A stretch of DNA of 64,000 nt, from NCBI RefSeq assembly GCF_013267195.1, contig NZ_CP053941.1:1054001-1118000 (forward strand), read 5' to 3'. The translations under genes were made by a program, and so were the position numbers. Position 1 is the stretch's first letter; each line of letters opens with the position of its first letter. The notes beneath the pieces were generated by a model. That model had not been told where the DNA came from. It saw only the letters and a list, made by a program, of their open reading frames with translations, and did no database searches. This DNA comes from Halorubrum salinarum (GTDB taxonomy: Archaea; Halobacteriota; Halobacteria; Halobacteriales; Haloferacaceae). Of the stretch, positions 8,482 to 16,513 are shown in pieces.

Positions 8482-9909
8482 ATGGACGACCCGTACGCTC
8501 CCGCGCGCGAGGCGCTCGCGGGCGAGGGGCTCGGTAGCGGCGGCCCGGACGACGGCGACGCGGACGGCGCCGACCCCGCCGTCCTCGCCGCCCGGCTCGA
8601 CGACGCGGACCCGCTCACCGGGTTCGCGGACCGGTACCGGATCCCCGACGACCTGCTCTACATGGACGGCAACTCGCTCGGCCCCGCGAGCGACGCCGCC
8701 CTCGCGAGCCTCGACCGCGTCGTCGACGAGTGGCGCGACCTGCTGATCGCGGGGTGGACCGACGCCGACCCGCCGTGGTTCGAGGTGGGCGAGCGGCTGG
8801 GCGACGCGCTCGCGCCGCTGGTGGGCGCCGACCCGAGCGAGGTGGTCGTCGGCAACTCGATCACGGTGAACATCCACACCCTCGTCGGCACCTTCCTCGA
8901 CGAGCTGCTGGCCGGGAACGGCCCGGACCGCGAGGGGTTCGAGCGCGCCGACGGTGAGTGGGCGCCGGGCGGCGACACCGAGGTCGACCCCGCGATTCTC
9001 GTCAACGAGCTCGACTTCCCCTCGGACCACTACGCGATCCGCGCCCAACTCCGCCAGCGGGGGATCGACCCCGACGAGAAGCTCCGGGTCGTGCCGAGCC
9101 GCGACGGGCGGACGATCGACCCCGGAGACGTCGAGGCCGCGCTGGACGCGCACGACGACGTGGGGATCGTCTTCATGCCGACCGCGCTGTACCGGTCGGG
9201 GCAGCTGTTCGACGTGGAGCGGATCACCGAGGCGGCCCACGAGGCGGGCGCGTACGCCGGCTTCGACGCGGCCCACTCCGCGGGCGCCGTGCCCCACGAG
9301 TTCGACGCGGCGGGCGTCGACTTCGCGGTGTGGTGCACGTACAAGTACCTCAACGCCGGCCCCGGCTCGATCGGCGCGCTGTTCGTCGCGGAGCGGCACC
9401 ACAGGGTCACGCCCGCGCTGGCCGGCTGGTGGGGCCACGAGAAGGCGACGCAGTTCGAGATGAACATGACCTACACGCCGGCCGACTCCGCGGGTGCGTG
9501 GCAGATCGGCACGCCGCCGCTGCTCGCGGCCGCGCCGCTGGAGGGCGCCGTCGAACTCCTGCGGGAGGCCGGGATCGAGCGCCTCCGCGAGAAGTCGCTC
9601 GCCCTGACCGACTTCCTGATCGCCCTGGTCGACGACCGGCTCCCCGCGGTCTCGGTCGGGACGCCGCGCGAGCGCGACGCCCGCGGCGGGCACGTCGCCC
9701 TCGAACACCCCGAGGCGGAGCGGCTGAGCGCGACGCTCAAGGACCGCGGCGTCGTCGTCGACTTCCGGCCGCCGAACGTGGTGCGGGTCTGTCCCGCGGC
9801 CCCGTACACCTCCTTTGCCGACGTGCTGGAGGTCGTCGACGAGATCGAGTCGATCCTCGACGGCGGCGCGCACGAGGAGTACGCGACGAGCGAGGGCGGC
9901 GTGACGTGA
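8482..9909 (+). CDS. kynU: Kynureninase
   Basis: PLP enzyme that cleaves kynurenine to anthranilate and alanine. The 475-residue protein shows the substrate-side YMDGNSLGP motif, FDAAHSAGAVPHEFD with the PLP-pyridine Asp, and WCTYKYLNAGPGS holding the Schiff-base lysine (Lys288). The GWWGH and FEMNMTY segments typical of kynureninases follow. Start is the ATG at 8482; a gap of 78 bases separates it from leuS, so they may share a transcript. No tryptophan dioxygenase or formamidase lies in this window. The repeat element at 9941 begins 31 bases after the stop. Confidence 0.93.
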   Translation: MDDPYAPAREALAGEGLGSGGPDDGDADGADPAVLAARLDDADPLTGFADRYRIPDDLLYMDGNSLGPASDAALASLDRVVDEWRDLLIAGWTDADPPWFEVGERLGDALAPLVGADPSEVVVGNSITVNIHTLVGTFLDELLAGNGPDREGFERADGEWAPGGDTEVDPAILVNELDFPSDHYAIRAQLRQRGIDPDEKLRVVPSRDGRTIDPGDVEAALDAHDDVGIVFMPTALYRSGQLFDVERITEAAHEAGAYAGFDAAHSAGAVPHEFDAAGVDFAVWCTYKYLNAGPGSIGALFVAERHHRVTPALAGWWGHEKATQFEMNMTYTPADSAGAWQIGTPPLLAAAPLEGAVELLREAGIERLREKSLALTDFLIALVDDRLPAVSVGTPRERDARGGHVALEHPEAERLSATLKDRGVVVDFRPPNVVRVCPAAPYTSFADVLEVVDEIESILDGGAHEEYATSEGGVT

Positions 9910-9923
9910 TCGGCGCGAACGGC

Positions 9924-9935
9924 TATTTATAAACC
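9924..9935 (+). promoter_or_regulatory. TATA box upstream of repeat copy A
   Basis: GCTATTTATAAACC just before copy A of the dispersed element. Copy B is preceded by nearly the same string (GCTATTTATAAA). A plus-strand transcript from this box would start near 9954, within the first hairpin. Confidence 0.5.
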
Positions 9936-9940
9936 GAACT

Positions 9941-10168
9941 GCGGTGGCGCGTGCCTCCGAGTGGCCGCCGAAGGCGGCCGCGAGGAGCACGCGCGAGGGA
10001 GTCGCGAACGAAGTGAGCGACGAGGCTGGGGAGGCGTGAGGAGCCGTGCGGTGGGACTCAAAGGGGCAGTCGCGAGGACGGCGCACGCTCGCCGCGCTCC
10101 TCGTCGCTCGCGTTGCTCGCTCCTGCGGTACTCGCGTCGCCTGCGCCGTCCTCGCGACTGGGGCTTTG
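9941..10168 (+). repeat. Dispersed structured element, copy A
   Basis: First of three related elements (see 32109 and 51597), filling most of the 384-base gap between kynU and the helicase. Hairpins in order: 9947-9954 with 9987-9994 (8 bp); 9961-9969 with 9973-9981 around a GAA loop; 10001-10005 with 10017-10021; then the block GAGGCTGGGGAGGCGTGAGG at 10022-10041, and GGGACTCAAAGGGGCAGT leading into a 19-bp stem, 10067-10085 with 10142-10160. The 56-base segment inside that stem (10086-10141) is the reverse complement of the matching segment in copies B and C. No protein is supported here. It may be an RNA gene or a palindromic mobile element. Confidence 0.85.
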
Positions 10169-10225
10169 AAGATCGCCACCGGTGCGGTGGTAGTGTGTGA
10201 GCAGACGGCTACCGCTCCGTACGAG

Positions 10226-10240
10226 ATTGATAAGCAAACC
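10226..10240 (-). promoter_or_regulatory. Possible minus-strand TATA box facing copy A
   Basis: Read on the minus strand, GGTTTGCTTATCAAT resembles a TATA box pointing back into copy A. Similar boxes face copies B (32467-32476) and C (51925-51940). This leaves the direction of any transcript open. Confidence 0.3.
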
Positions 10241-10293
10241 ACGTATAGCGACGGGCTTAATCGCCCGAGCGCCCAATCGAGAACGATCACACA

Positions 10294-13209
10294 ATGGCGG
10301 AACCGTCGGGCATGGACGCGTTCGCGCACCTCGGGAGCGAGGTCCGCGAGGCGCTCTCGGACCGGGGGTTCACGACGCCCACGGAGCCCCAGCGCGAGGC
10401 GATCCCGCCGCTCGCGGCCGGGCGGAACGCGCTCGTCTTAGCCCCCACCGGCACCGGGAAGACGGAGACCGCGATGCTCCCCGTCTTCGACGCGCTCGCC
10501 GAGGCCCGAAACTCGCCCGGCGACCCGCCCCGCGAGGGGATCTCCGCCCTCTACATCACCCCCCTCCGCGCGCTCAACCGCGACATGATGGACCGGCTGG
10601 AGTGGTGGGGCGAGACCCTCGGGGTCGAGGTCGCGGTGCGCCACGGCGACACCACGCAGTACGAGCGGTCCAAGCAGGCGGACGACCCGCCGGACGTGCT
10701 CATCACGACGCCGGAGAGCCTCCAAGCGATCCTGACGGGCTCGAAGATGCGGGCCGCGCTCGAAGACGTGGCGCACGTCGTGGTCGACGAGGTCCACGAG
10801 CTGGCCTCGGCGAAGCGGGGCGCCCAGCTCACGGTCGGCATGGAGCGGCTCCGCCGCGTCGCGGGGCCGTTCCAGCGGATCGGGCTCTCCGCGACGGTGG
10901 GCGACCCCGAGGAGGTCGGCCGGTTCCTCGTCGGGACCGGGACGCGCGACCCGGACCGCGAGGGGGACCGCGACTTCGAGACGGTCGAGGTCGCGGCCGG
11001 GACGCGGACCGACGTGCGCGTGCTGGACCCGTCGATTACCGAGCGCGACACGACGCTCGCGGGCGAACTCGCGGTCGACGAGACGACCGCGAGCCACGTG
11101 CGGACGATCCGCGAGATCGTCGCGGACAACGAGTCGACGCTGATCTTCGTCAACACGCGACAGACCGCGGAGGCGCTCGGCTCGCGGTTCAAGACGCTCG
11201 CGGAGAAGGAGCGGGAGCGCGGGGTCGACGACCCCACGGAGATCGAGCTCCACCACGGGTCGCTCTCGAAGGAGGTCCGGATCGACGTGGAGGACCGGTT
11301 CAAGTCGGGCGACCTCGACGGGCTCGTCTGTACCTCCTCGATGGAGCTCGGGATCGACGTGGGGCGCGTCGACCACGTGGTCCAGTACGGGAGCCCGCGC
11401 GAGGTCGCCCGGCTGCTCCAGCGCGTCGGGCGAGCGGGCCACCGCCGCGACCTCGTCTCCGAGGGGACCGTCGTCGCGCAGGGGGGCGACGACACCCTCG
11501 AAGCGATGGCCATCGCGCGGCGGGCGGGCGAGGAGCTCGTCGAGCCCGCGAACATCCACCACGGCAGCCTCGACACGGTCGCGAACCAGGTCGTCGGCCT
11601 CGTGATGGACGAGGGGGAAATCCACGCCCGCGAGGCGTACCGGACGATCACGGACGCCTACCCGTTCAGGGACCTCTCCGAGCCGCGGTTCCAGGAGGTC
11701 GTCCGCGAGCTCGACGGCAACCGACTGCTGTGGCTCGACGAGGAGACGGACACCGTAGAGAAGTCGGGCGGCACCTGGCAGTACTTCTACGCGAACCTCT
11801 CGATGATCCCCGACGAGGCCACCTACGAGGTGTACGACATGTCCTCGCGGCGGGGTATCGGAACCTTAGACGAGCAGTTCGTCGTCAACTTCGCCGGGCC
11901 GGGCGAGACGTTCGTCCAGCGCGGTGAGATGTGGCGGATCACGGAGATCGACGAGGAGGAGGAGCGCGTGAACGTGACGCCGATCCCGGACCCGACCGGC
12001 GAGGTCCCCTCGTGGGTGGGCCAGGAGATCCCCGTCCCGAAGCCCGTCGCCGAGGAGGTGGGCCGGATCCGCGGCGAGGCCGCGGCCGCGCTGGAGGCCG
12101 GGTCGACTCCCGAGGCTGTCGCCGCCGACCTCGCCGAGCGCTACCCGACCGACGCGGAGACGGTCGCGGCCGCGCTGAAGTCCGTCGTTGACCACGTCGA
12201 CGCCGGCCACCCGGTCCCCACGGACGAGCGGATCGTGATCGAGGGGAGCGCGCGCACCGTCGCGGTCAACGCCGCCTTCGGGCACGAAGTCAACGAGACC
12301 CTCGCGCGCCTGCTCGCGGCGCTGGTCGGCCAGCGCGCCGGCTCGTCGGTCGGCATGGACGTCGACCCGTACCGGATCGAGTTCGAGGTCCCCGGCGGCG
12401 TCGGCCCCGGGACCTTCCGCGAGGTGCTGGAGACGACCGACCCCGACCGGCTGGAGGCGTACCTCGAACTCGCGGTGAAGAAGTCGGACGCGCTGAAGTT
12501 CACGCTCGCGCAGGTCGCCGCGAAGTTCGGCGCCGTCAAGCGCTACAAGGAGGGGCGAGGGAAGTTCGGCGGCGACCGCCTGCTCGCCGCCCTGGAGGAC
12601 ACGCCCGTCTACGACGAGGCGCTCCGCGAGGTGTTCCACGCCGACCTCGCCGTGCCGGAGACCGCCGACCTGCTCGCGGCGGTCCAGGACGGCTCGCTCG
12701 ACCTCGCGATCGCCCGCGAGCGGACGCCGCTCGGCACCGCGGGCCGGTCCGCCGGCACGGAGTTCCTCGTCCCCGACAACGCCGACGCCGACGTGATCGA
12801 GACGGTCAAGGAGCGCATACAGGACGACCGCGTCATCCTCTTTTGTCTCCACTGCGCGGACTGGAAGCAGACGACGAAGGTCCGGCGCGTCCGCGACCAG
12901 CCCGAGTGCCCCGAGTGCGGGTCGACGCGGATCGCGGCGCTGAACCCGTGGGACGACGAGACGGTCGCCGCGGTGCGCGCGCCCGAGAAGGACGACGAGC
13001 AGGAGCGCCGCACCGAGCGGGCCCACCGCGCCGCGAGCCTCGTCCAGACCCACGGGAAACGGGCGGTGATCGCCCTCGCCGCCCGCGGCGTCGGCCCCCA
13101 CAACGCCGCGCGGATCATCAACAAGCTGCGCGAGGACGAAGACGAGTTCTACCGCGACGTGCTCCGCCAGGAGCGGGAGTACGCGCGCACGCAGTCGTTC
13201 TGGGATTAG
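10294..13209 (+). CDS. lhr: Lhr-family ATP-dependent helicase
   Basis: Superfamily 2 helicase of 971 residues for DNA or RNA unwinding, probably in repair. Walker A is APTGTGKT (50-57), motif Ia TPLRALNRD, motif II DEVH (165-168), motif III SAT, motif VI QRVGRAGH. The TTPESLQ and DEVHELASAKRG strings and the long C-terminal winged-helix/Lhr-core region mark the Lhr family rather than RecQ or Hel308. A zinc ribbon near residues 850-880 (FCLHC then CPECG) is typical of the aLhr2 branch. A TATA-like CTTAATCG lies about 33 bases before the ATG. Exact substrate is not deducible from sequence. Confidence 0.93.
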   Translation: MAEPSGMDAFAHLGSEVREALSDRGFTTPTEPQREAIPPLAAGRNALVLAPTGTGKTETAMLPVFDALAEARNSPGDPPREGISALYITPLRALNRDMMDRLEWWGETLGVEVAVRHGDTTQYERSKQADDPPDVLITTPESLQAILTGSKMRAALEDVAHVVVDEVHELASAKRGAQLTVGMERLRRVAGPFQRIGLSATVGDPEEVGRFLVGTGTRDPDREGDRDFETVEVAAGTRTDVRVLDPSITERDTTLAGELAVDETTASHVRTIREIVADNESTLIFVNTRQTAEALGSRFKTLAEKERERGVDDPTEIELHHGSLSKEVRIDVEDRFKSGDLDGLVCTSSMELGIDVGRVDHVVQYGSPREVARLLQRVGRAGHRRDLVSEGTVVAQGGDDTLEAMAIARRAGEELVEPANIHHGSLDTVANQVVGLVMDEGEIHAREAYRTITDAYPFRDLSEPRFQEVVRELDGNRLLWLDEETDTVEKSGGTWQYFYANLSMIPDEATYEVYDMSSRRGIGTLDEQFVVNFAGPGETFVQRGEMWRITEIDEEEERVNVTPIPDPTGEVPSWVGQEIPVPKPVAEEVGRIRGEAAAALEAGSTPEAVAADLAERYPTDAETVAAALKSVVDHVDAGHPVPTDERIVIEGSARTVAVNAAFGHEVNETLARLLAALVGQRAGSSVGMDVDPYRIEFEVPGGVGPGTFREVLETTDPDRLEAYLELAVKKSDALKFTLAQVAAKFGAVKRYKEGRGKFGGDRLLAALEDTPVYDEALREVFHADLAVPETADLLAAVQDGSLDLAIARERTPLGTAGRSAGTEFLVPDNADADVIETVKERIQDDRVILFCLHCADWKQTTKVRRVRDQPECPECGSTRIAALNPWDDETVAAVRAPEKDDEQERRTERAHRAASLVQTHGKRAVIALAARGVGPHNAARIINKLREDEDEFYRDVLRQEREYARTQSFWD

Positions 13210-13222
13210 TTCCCGGACACGC

Positions 13223-13230
13223 TCTTTTTT
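13223..13230 (+). terminator. Poly-T terminator after the Lhr helicase
   Basis: CTTTTTT about 14 bases after the helicase stop, in an otherwise GC-rich gap. Archaeal RNA polymerase terminates at such T-runs without a hairpin. Confidence 0.65.
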
Positions 13231-13254
13231 GTGTGGCACGGCCGAAGCGGGGGC

Positions 13255-14760
13255 ATGGACCTCTCCGCCGCCGTCTCGGCAACGACAGCGACCCTCCGTC
13301 GCCGCCCCGCACAGCTCCTCCCCTTCTACCTCCTCGGGACCGCAGTCCCGGTGATCGCTCGCCTCGGCACGTTCGCCGCGCTGGCGGGGATCTACCTCCA
13401 CCTCGAACTCTCCGGGCGGCTCGCGGCCGCCGGCGACGCCCTCGCCGGGGTCGAGCCGCCGCCGGAGACGCAGGACCCGGAGGCGCTTCAGGCGTGGGCC
13501 GAGGGCCTGACGCCCGCGTTCGAGCCCCTGTTGACGCCGACGGTCGGAGCCCTGTTCGTCGCCGGCGTACTCGTCTCGGTCGCCCTCGCGATAGTCGCGT
13601 ACGCCGTCGTCTCGGCGGGGCAGCTCTCCGCGGTGATCACGAGCCTCCGCGACGAGCGGGGGCTCGTCGGCGGGATCGCCGGCGCGCGGTCCCGCTGGCT
13701 CACGTTCCTCGGGGTGTACGTCGCCGAGCTCCTCCTGTGGATCGCCGTCGTCGCGCTCGGGTCGATCGCGGTCGGCGCGGCGTTCCTCGCGAACCCGTTC
13801 CTCGGCGCCGCGGTCGCGGTCGCCGCCCTGCTCGTCGGGTTCGTCGCCTTAGCGCTCGTCCGGATCCTGTTCGCGTTCGCGCCGGTCGCCGTCGTCGTCG
13901 ACGACGCCGGCGTCGTCGGCGCGGTCGAGGGCGCGGGCGGCTTCGTGCGCTCGAACCCCGTCGACGCCGCCGCCTACCTCGTGGTCGCGATCGGCTCGCT
14001 GGTCGCCGTCGCGTCGGTCGCCTCCGGGATCGCGTTCCTCGGCGGCGGCCCCGTCGTGGCGCTCGCCAGCGCGGTCGTCGTCGCGCCCGCGCTCGACCTG
14101 CTGAAGACCGTCCTCTACGGCGACTACCGCGGCACGGTCGACCCCGTCTCGCCGCCCGAGGCCAGCGTCAGGGCGCAGTTCGTCGGCGGAGCCCGCCGCG
14201 GCTGGCGAGCGCTCGGGAGCTTCGTCCGGTCGACGCCCGGCCACCACGCCCTCGCGCTCGCGGTGGCCGTCGGCTTCGGCGCGCTCGGCTGGCTGGCCGC
14301 CGCGCCGTTCGCCGAGACGGTCCCGACCTCGATCGAGTCGCGGCTGGCCGGACAGATCCCGCCCGTGGCGGCGCTGACGTACTTCGGGAACAACTGGGGC
14401 GTCGCGATCGCGACCGCCTTCTCCGGGGCGGGGTTCGTCCTCCCCGCGCTCTCGTCGCTCGCGTTCAACGGCCTCGCGCTCGGCGCCACCGCCGCCTTAG
14501 AGGAGAACCTCCCCGCGCTCGTCGCGTTCGTGGTCCCCCACGGGATCTTCGAGATCCCCGCGCTCGTCGCCTCGGGCGCGCTGGGGGTCCACCTCGGCGC
14601 GGTCTCGTGGCGGACGTTCCGCGGCCGCGCGAGCCGCGAGCGGCTCGCCGACGCCTTGGAGACCGCCTTCTGGGTGACCGTCGGCCTCGGAATCCTGTTC
14701 GCCGTCGCCGCCGTGATCGAGGGGTTCGTCAGCCCGTTCTACTGGCGGCCGTTCATCTAG
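13255..14760 (+). CDS. SpoIIM-like multi-spanning membrane protein
   Basis: Integral membrane protein of 501 residues. The N-terminal half has about six hydrophobic segments with an intervening VVVDDAGVVGAVEGAGGF stretch, like haloarchaeal DUF7847-type membrane domains. The C-terminal half (from about residue 370) matches the stage II sporulation protein M family: FGNNWGVAIA, FNGLALG and VVPHGIFEIPAL. Archaea do not sporulate; this family is presumed to act in membrane remodelling or transport. Start is the ATG at 13255, 25 bases after the poly-T run. The fusion of two membrane domains is seen directly; function is unknown. Confidence 0.82.
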   Translation: MDLSAAVSATTATLRRRPAQLLPFYLLGTAVPVIARLGTFAALAGIYLHLELSGRLAAAGDALAGVEPPPETQDPEALQAWAEGLTPAFEPLLTPTVGALFVAGVLVSVALAIVAYAVVSAGQLSAVITSLRDERGLVGGIAGARSRWLTFLGVYVAELLLWIAVVALGSIAVGAAFLANPFLGAAVAVAALLVGFVALALVRILFAFAPVAVVVDDAGVVGAVEGAGGFVRSNPVDAAAYLVVAIGSLVAVASVASGIAFLGGGPVVALASAVVVAPALDLLKTVLYGDYRGTVDPVSPPEASVRAQFVGGARRGWRALGSFVRSTPGHHALALAVAVGFGALGWLAAAPFAETVPTSIESRLAGQIPPVAALTYFGNNWGVAIATAFSGAGFVLPALSSLAFNGLALGATAALEENLPALVAFVVPHGIFEIPALVASGALGVHLGAVSWRTFRGRASRERLADALETAFWVTVGLGILFAVAAVIEGFVSPFYWRPFI

Positions 14761-14818
14761 GCCGCGGCCGAGCTGCCGCCCGCCCGCAGCCTTATTACCG
14801 CGCGGTCGAAGCGACGGT

Positions 14819-15169
14819 ATGGAGCCGTTCGTCGCCGTCATCCTCGTCGGCGTCCCGCTCGCGTGGCTCGTCGGCTTCGCCGCCTACGCGTACGTCGACG
14901 CGCCCAAGTACGGCATGGACCCGCGGAAGTGGGCGCTGATCGCCTTCTTCGTCCCGCTGTTCGGCTTCTTCGCGTACGTGTTCGAGCGCGACGAGCGCGA
15001 CTACGACCCGGAGACCGACCCGTACGCCGGCGGCGACGACGGCCGCACCGGCGGCTTCGCCGTCCACGAGTCGCGGCAGGGAGAAGAGCGGCTCGGTCCG
15101 GCGGGCACGGAGGCGGACGACGACGGCGACGACGACGAGTGGAACGACCCGGACGGGGTCGACCTGTAG
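14819..15169 (+). CDS. PLDc_N-like small membrane protein
   Basis: A 116-residue protein with two membrane helices (residues 4-25 and 37-54) joined by YVDAPKYGMDPRKW, followed by a basic-acidic turn (FERDERDYD) and a disordered acidic tail. This is the layout of the PLDc_N domain, the membrane hairpin found ahead of phospholipase D-nuclease domains but here free-standing. No catalytic HKD motif is present, so no enzyme activity is expected. It follows the SpoIIM-like gene by 58 bases and may share its transcript. Confidence 0.75.
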   Translation: MEPFVAVILVGVPLAWLVGFAAYAYVDAPKYGMDPRKWALIAFFVPLFGFFAYVFERDERDYDPETDPYAGGDDGRTGGFAVHESRQGEERLGPAGTEADDDGDDDEWNDPDGVDL

Positions 15170-15179
15170 CCCCGGCGGG

Positions 15180-15569
15180 TCAGAGAGCGTCGATCAGGGC
15201 CTTCCGGCGCCGGTCGAGGTCGAACGCGGCGTCGGCGGCGTCGAGCCGGCCGAGGAACGCGAACACGTCCGCGCCCGCCCCCTCGGCGTGGCGGACAAGG
15301 GCCTCGATCGACGCGCGGTTCGTGGCGAACGACTCCAGTTTCCCGCAGCAGAGCGCCAGGGCGATCCCGGCCTCACCGGACGGGAAGGCGGGGTCGACGC
15401 GGGCGAGGTCGGGGTCGTCGGTCGCCGCGTCCGCGACGCCCGCCTCGTCGGGCGCGGCAACGCGGAGACACCGCGTACAGATCGCCGCCGGATCGGCGGG
15501 AGCGTATTCGCGGAGCGCCGGCGGCACCGCGAAGGCGACGGCCTCGGCGCCGCAGTGTGGACAGGACAC
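15180..15569 (-). CDS. Zinc-ribbon protein of unknown function
   Basis: A 129-residue cytoplasmic protein beginning MSCPHCG, with a second CTRC pair at about residue 31, making one four-cysteine zinc ribbon. Two more cysteines (CC in ALCCGKLESF) sit in the helical C-terminal part, which also has an FAFLGRLDAADAAFDLDRR segment. I recognise it only as a conserved haloarchaeal type. It converges with the PLDc_N-like gene, with 10 bases between stops. Nothing in the neighbourhood suggests a role. Confidence 0.75.
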   Translation of the reverse strand: MSCPHCGAEAVAFAVPPALREYAPADPAAICTRCLRVAAPDEAGVADAATDDPDLARVDPAFPSGEAGIALALCCGKLESFATNRASIEALVRHAEGAGADVFAFLGRLDAADAAFDLDRRRKALIDAL

Positions 15570-15673
15570 GCCCGTCGCTACGGGCGGGGCGGGCTAAAAG
15601 CCGACGGCGGGAAAACGAGCGGCGACCGGCGCGGAAGCGGTGATGGCGATTCGAGAGCGGCGCCGCGAGGGCG

Positions 15674-16375
15674 TCAGTCGGCGGGCTCGGGCTCTTCGGT
15701 CTCCGCGGCCGCGACCTCCGCGGTCGCCTCCTCGGCCTCCGCCCGCTCTTCTTCCTCCTTCTTCGCTTTGATCTTCTTCATGCGGAAGATCTCCTCGCGC
15801 TCCTGTTCTTCGAGCTTCTGCTCGATGTACTCCTGGTTCTCGTAGAGCGTCGGGAGCAGCGTGAACTCCAAGGCGTTCACGCGGCGCTTCGTGGTCTCGA
15901 TCTCGGTGAGCATCTTCTTCATCGCCGTCTCGACCTCGGCCGCGAGGATGATCTTCTCTAACAGCTCCTCGTAGGCGTCGGCCGCCTCGTCGATCCGCGC
16001 CGAGGAGCCCAGCAGGCCGTAGCCGCGCTCGTCGAGGCTCTTCTGAACCTTCGAGGACTCGATCTGCGGGACCACGACGCCCATGATGTTCTTCGACTGG
16101 GTCGTGATCTCGGGGTGCTCTTTCAGCGCCGCGGCCGCGCCGCGGACGGCGACGTCGCCCTCCATCGCGCGGGCCATGTCGATCTTGCGCTGGGCCGTCT
16201 CGTAGTTCTCGGAGACCTCGGACCGGACGTCCTGCGCCTGGTCGAGGATGTCCATGAACTCCATGATGAGCCCGTCGCGCTTCTGTTCGAGCGTGTCGTG
16301 ACCGCGCTCGGAGAGCTCGATGCGGTCCTCGATCGCCATCAGGTTCTTCCGCGTCGGTTTGACGTCCTTGGCCAT
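15674..16375 (-). CDS. atpD: A-type ATP synthase subunit D
   Basis: Central rotor-stalk subunit of the archaeal A1Ao ATP synthase; it turns inside the A3B3 head. The 233-residue product is a long antiparallel coiled coil with the family start [14 protein letters not shown] and the C-terminal segment [10 protein letters not shown]. The acidic Glu/Ala tail is normal for halophiles. It lies 138 bases downstream of atpB, unlike the other subunits, which overlap or nearly abut. A poly-T run behind atpB and an A/T-rich box 30 bases before atpD suggest that atpD has its own promoter. Confidence 0.96.
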   Translation of the reverse strand: MAKDVKPTRKNLMAIEDRIELSERGHDTLEQKRDGLIMEFMDILDQAQDVRSEVSENYETAQRKIDMARAMEGDVAVRGAAAALKEHPEITTQSKNIMGVVVPQIESSKVQKSLDERGYGLLGSSARIDEAADAYEELLEKIILAAEVETAMKKMLTEIETTKRRVNALEFTLLPTLYENQEYIEQKLEEQEREEIFRMKKIKAKKEEEERAEAEEATAEVAAAETEEPEPAD

Positions 16376-16403
16376 CTTGGGGGAAGCTTCCGCTCCGAGG
16401 CGG

Positions 16404-16414
16404 TTAATTCTTTT
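16404..16414 (-). promoter_or_regulatory. Candidate promoter of atpD
   Basis: On the minus strand AAAAGAATTAA lies about 30 bases before the atpD ATG, in a GC-rich surround; suited to a short-leader or leaderless start. Confidence 0.55.
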
Positions 16415-16495
16415 CAGACGCGGCGGGTCACCCCCGACGACAACTGGGAGCGACGGCGAGCAGCGCCGCTGTCCGGCGGCGGCGTCGCAGGCGTC

Positions 16496-16500
16496 AAAAA
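16496..16500 (-). terminator. Poly-T terminator after atpB
   Basis: Minus-strand CTTTTTGACGC directly behind the atpB stop. It could end or attenuate the operon transcript before atpD. Confidence 0.5.
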
Positions 16501-16513
16501 GTGAGTCGGGCCG

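Noticed and set aside
9961-10441. Short frames in the gap containing repeat copy A
   Set aside because: They run through hairpin arms and are Arg/Ser-rich; copies B and C do not keep the frame, so the element is not protein coding.
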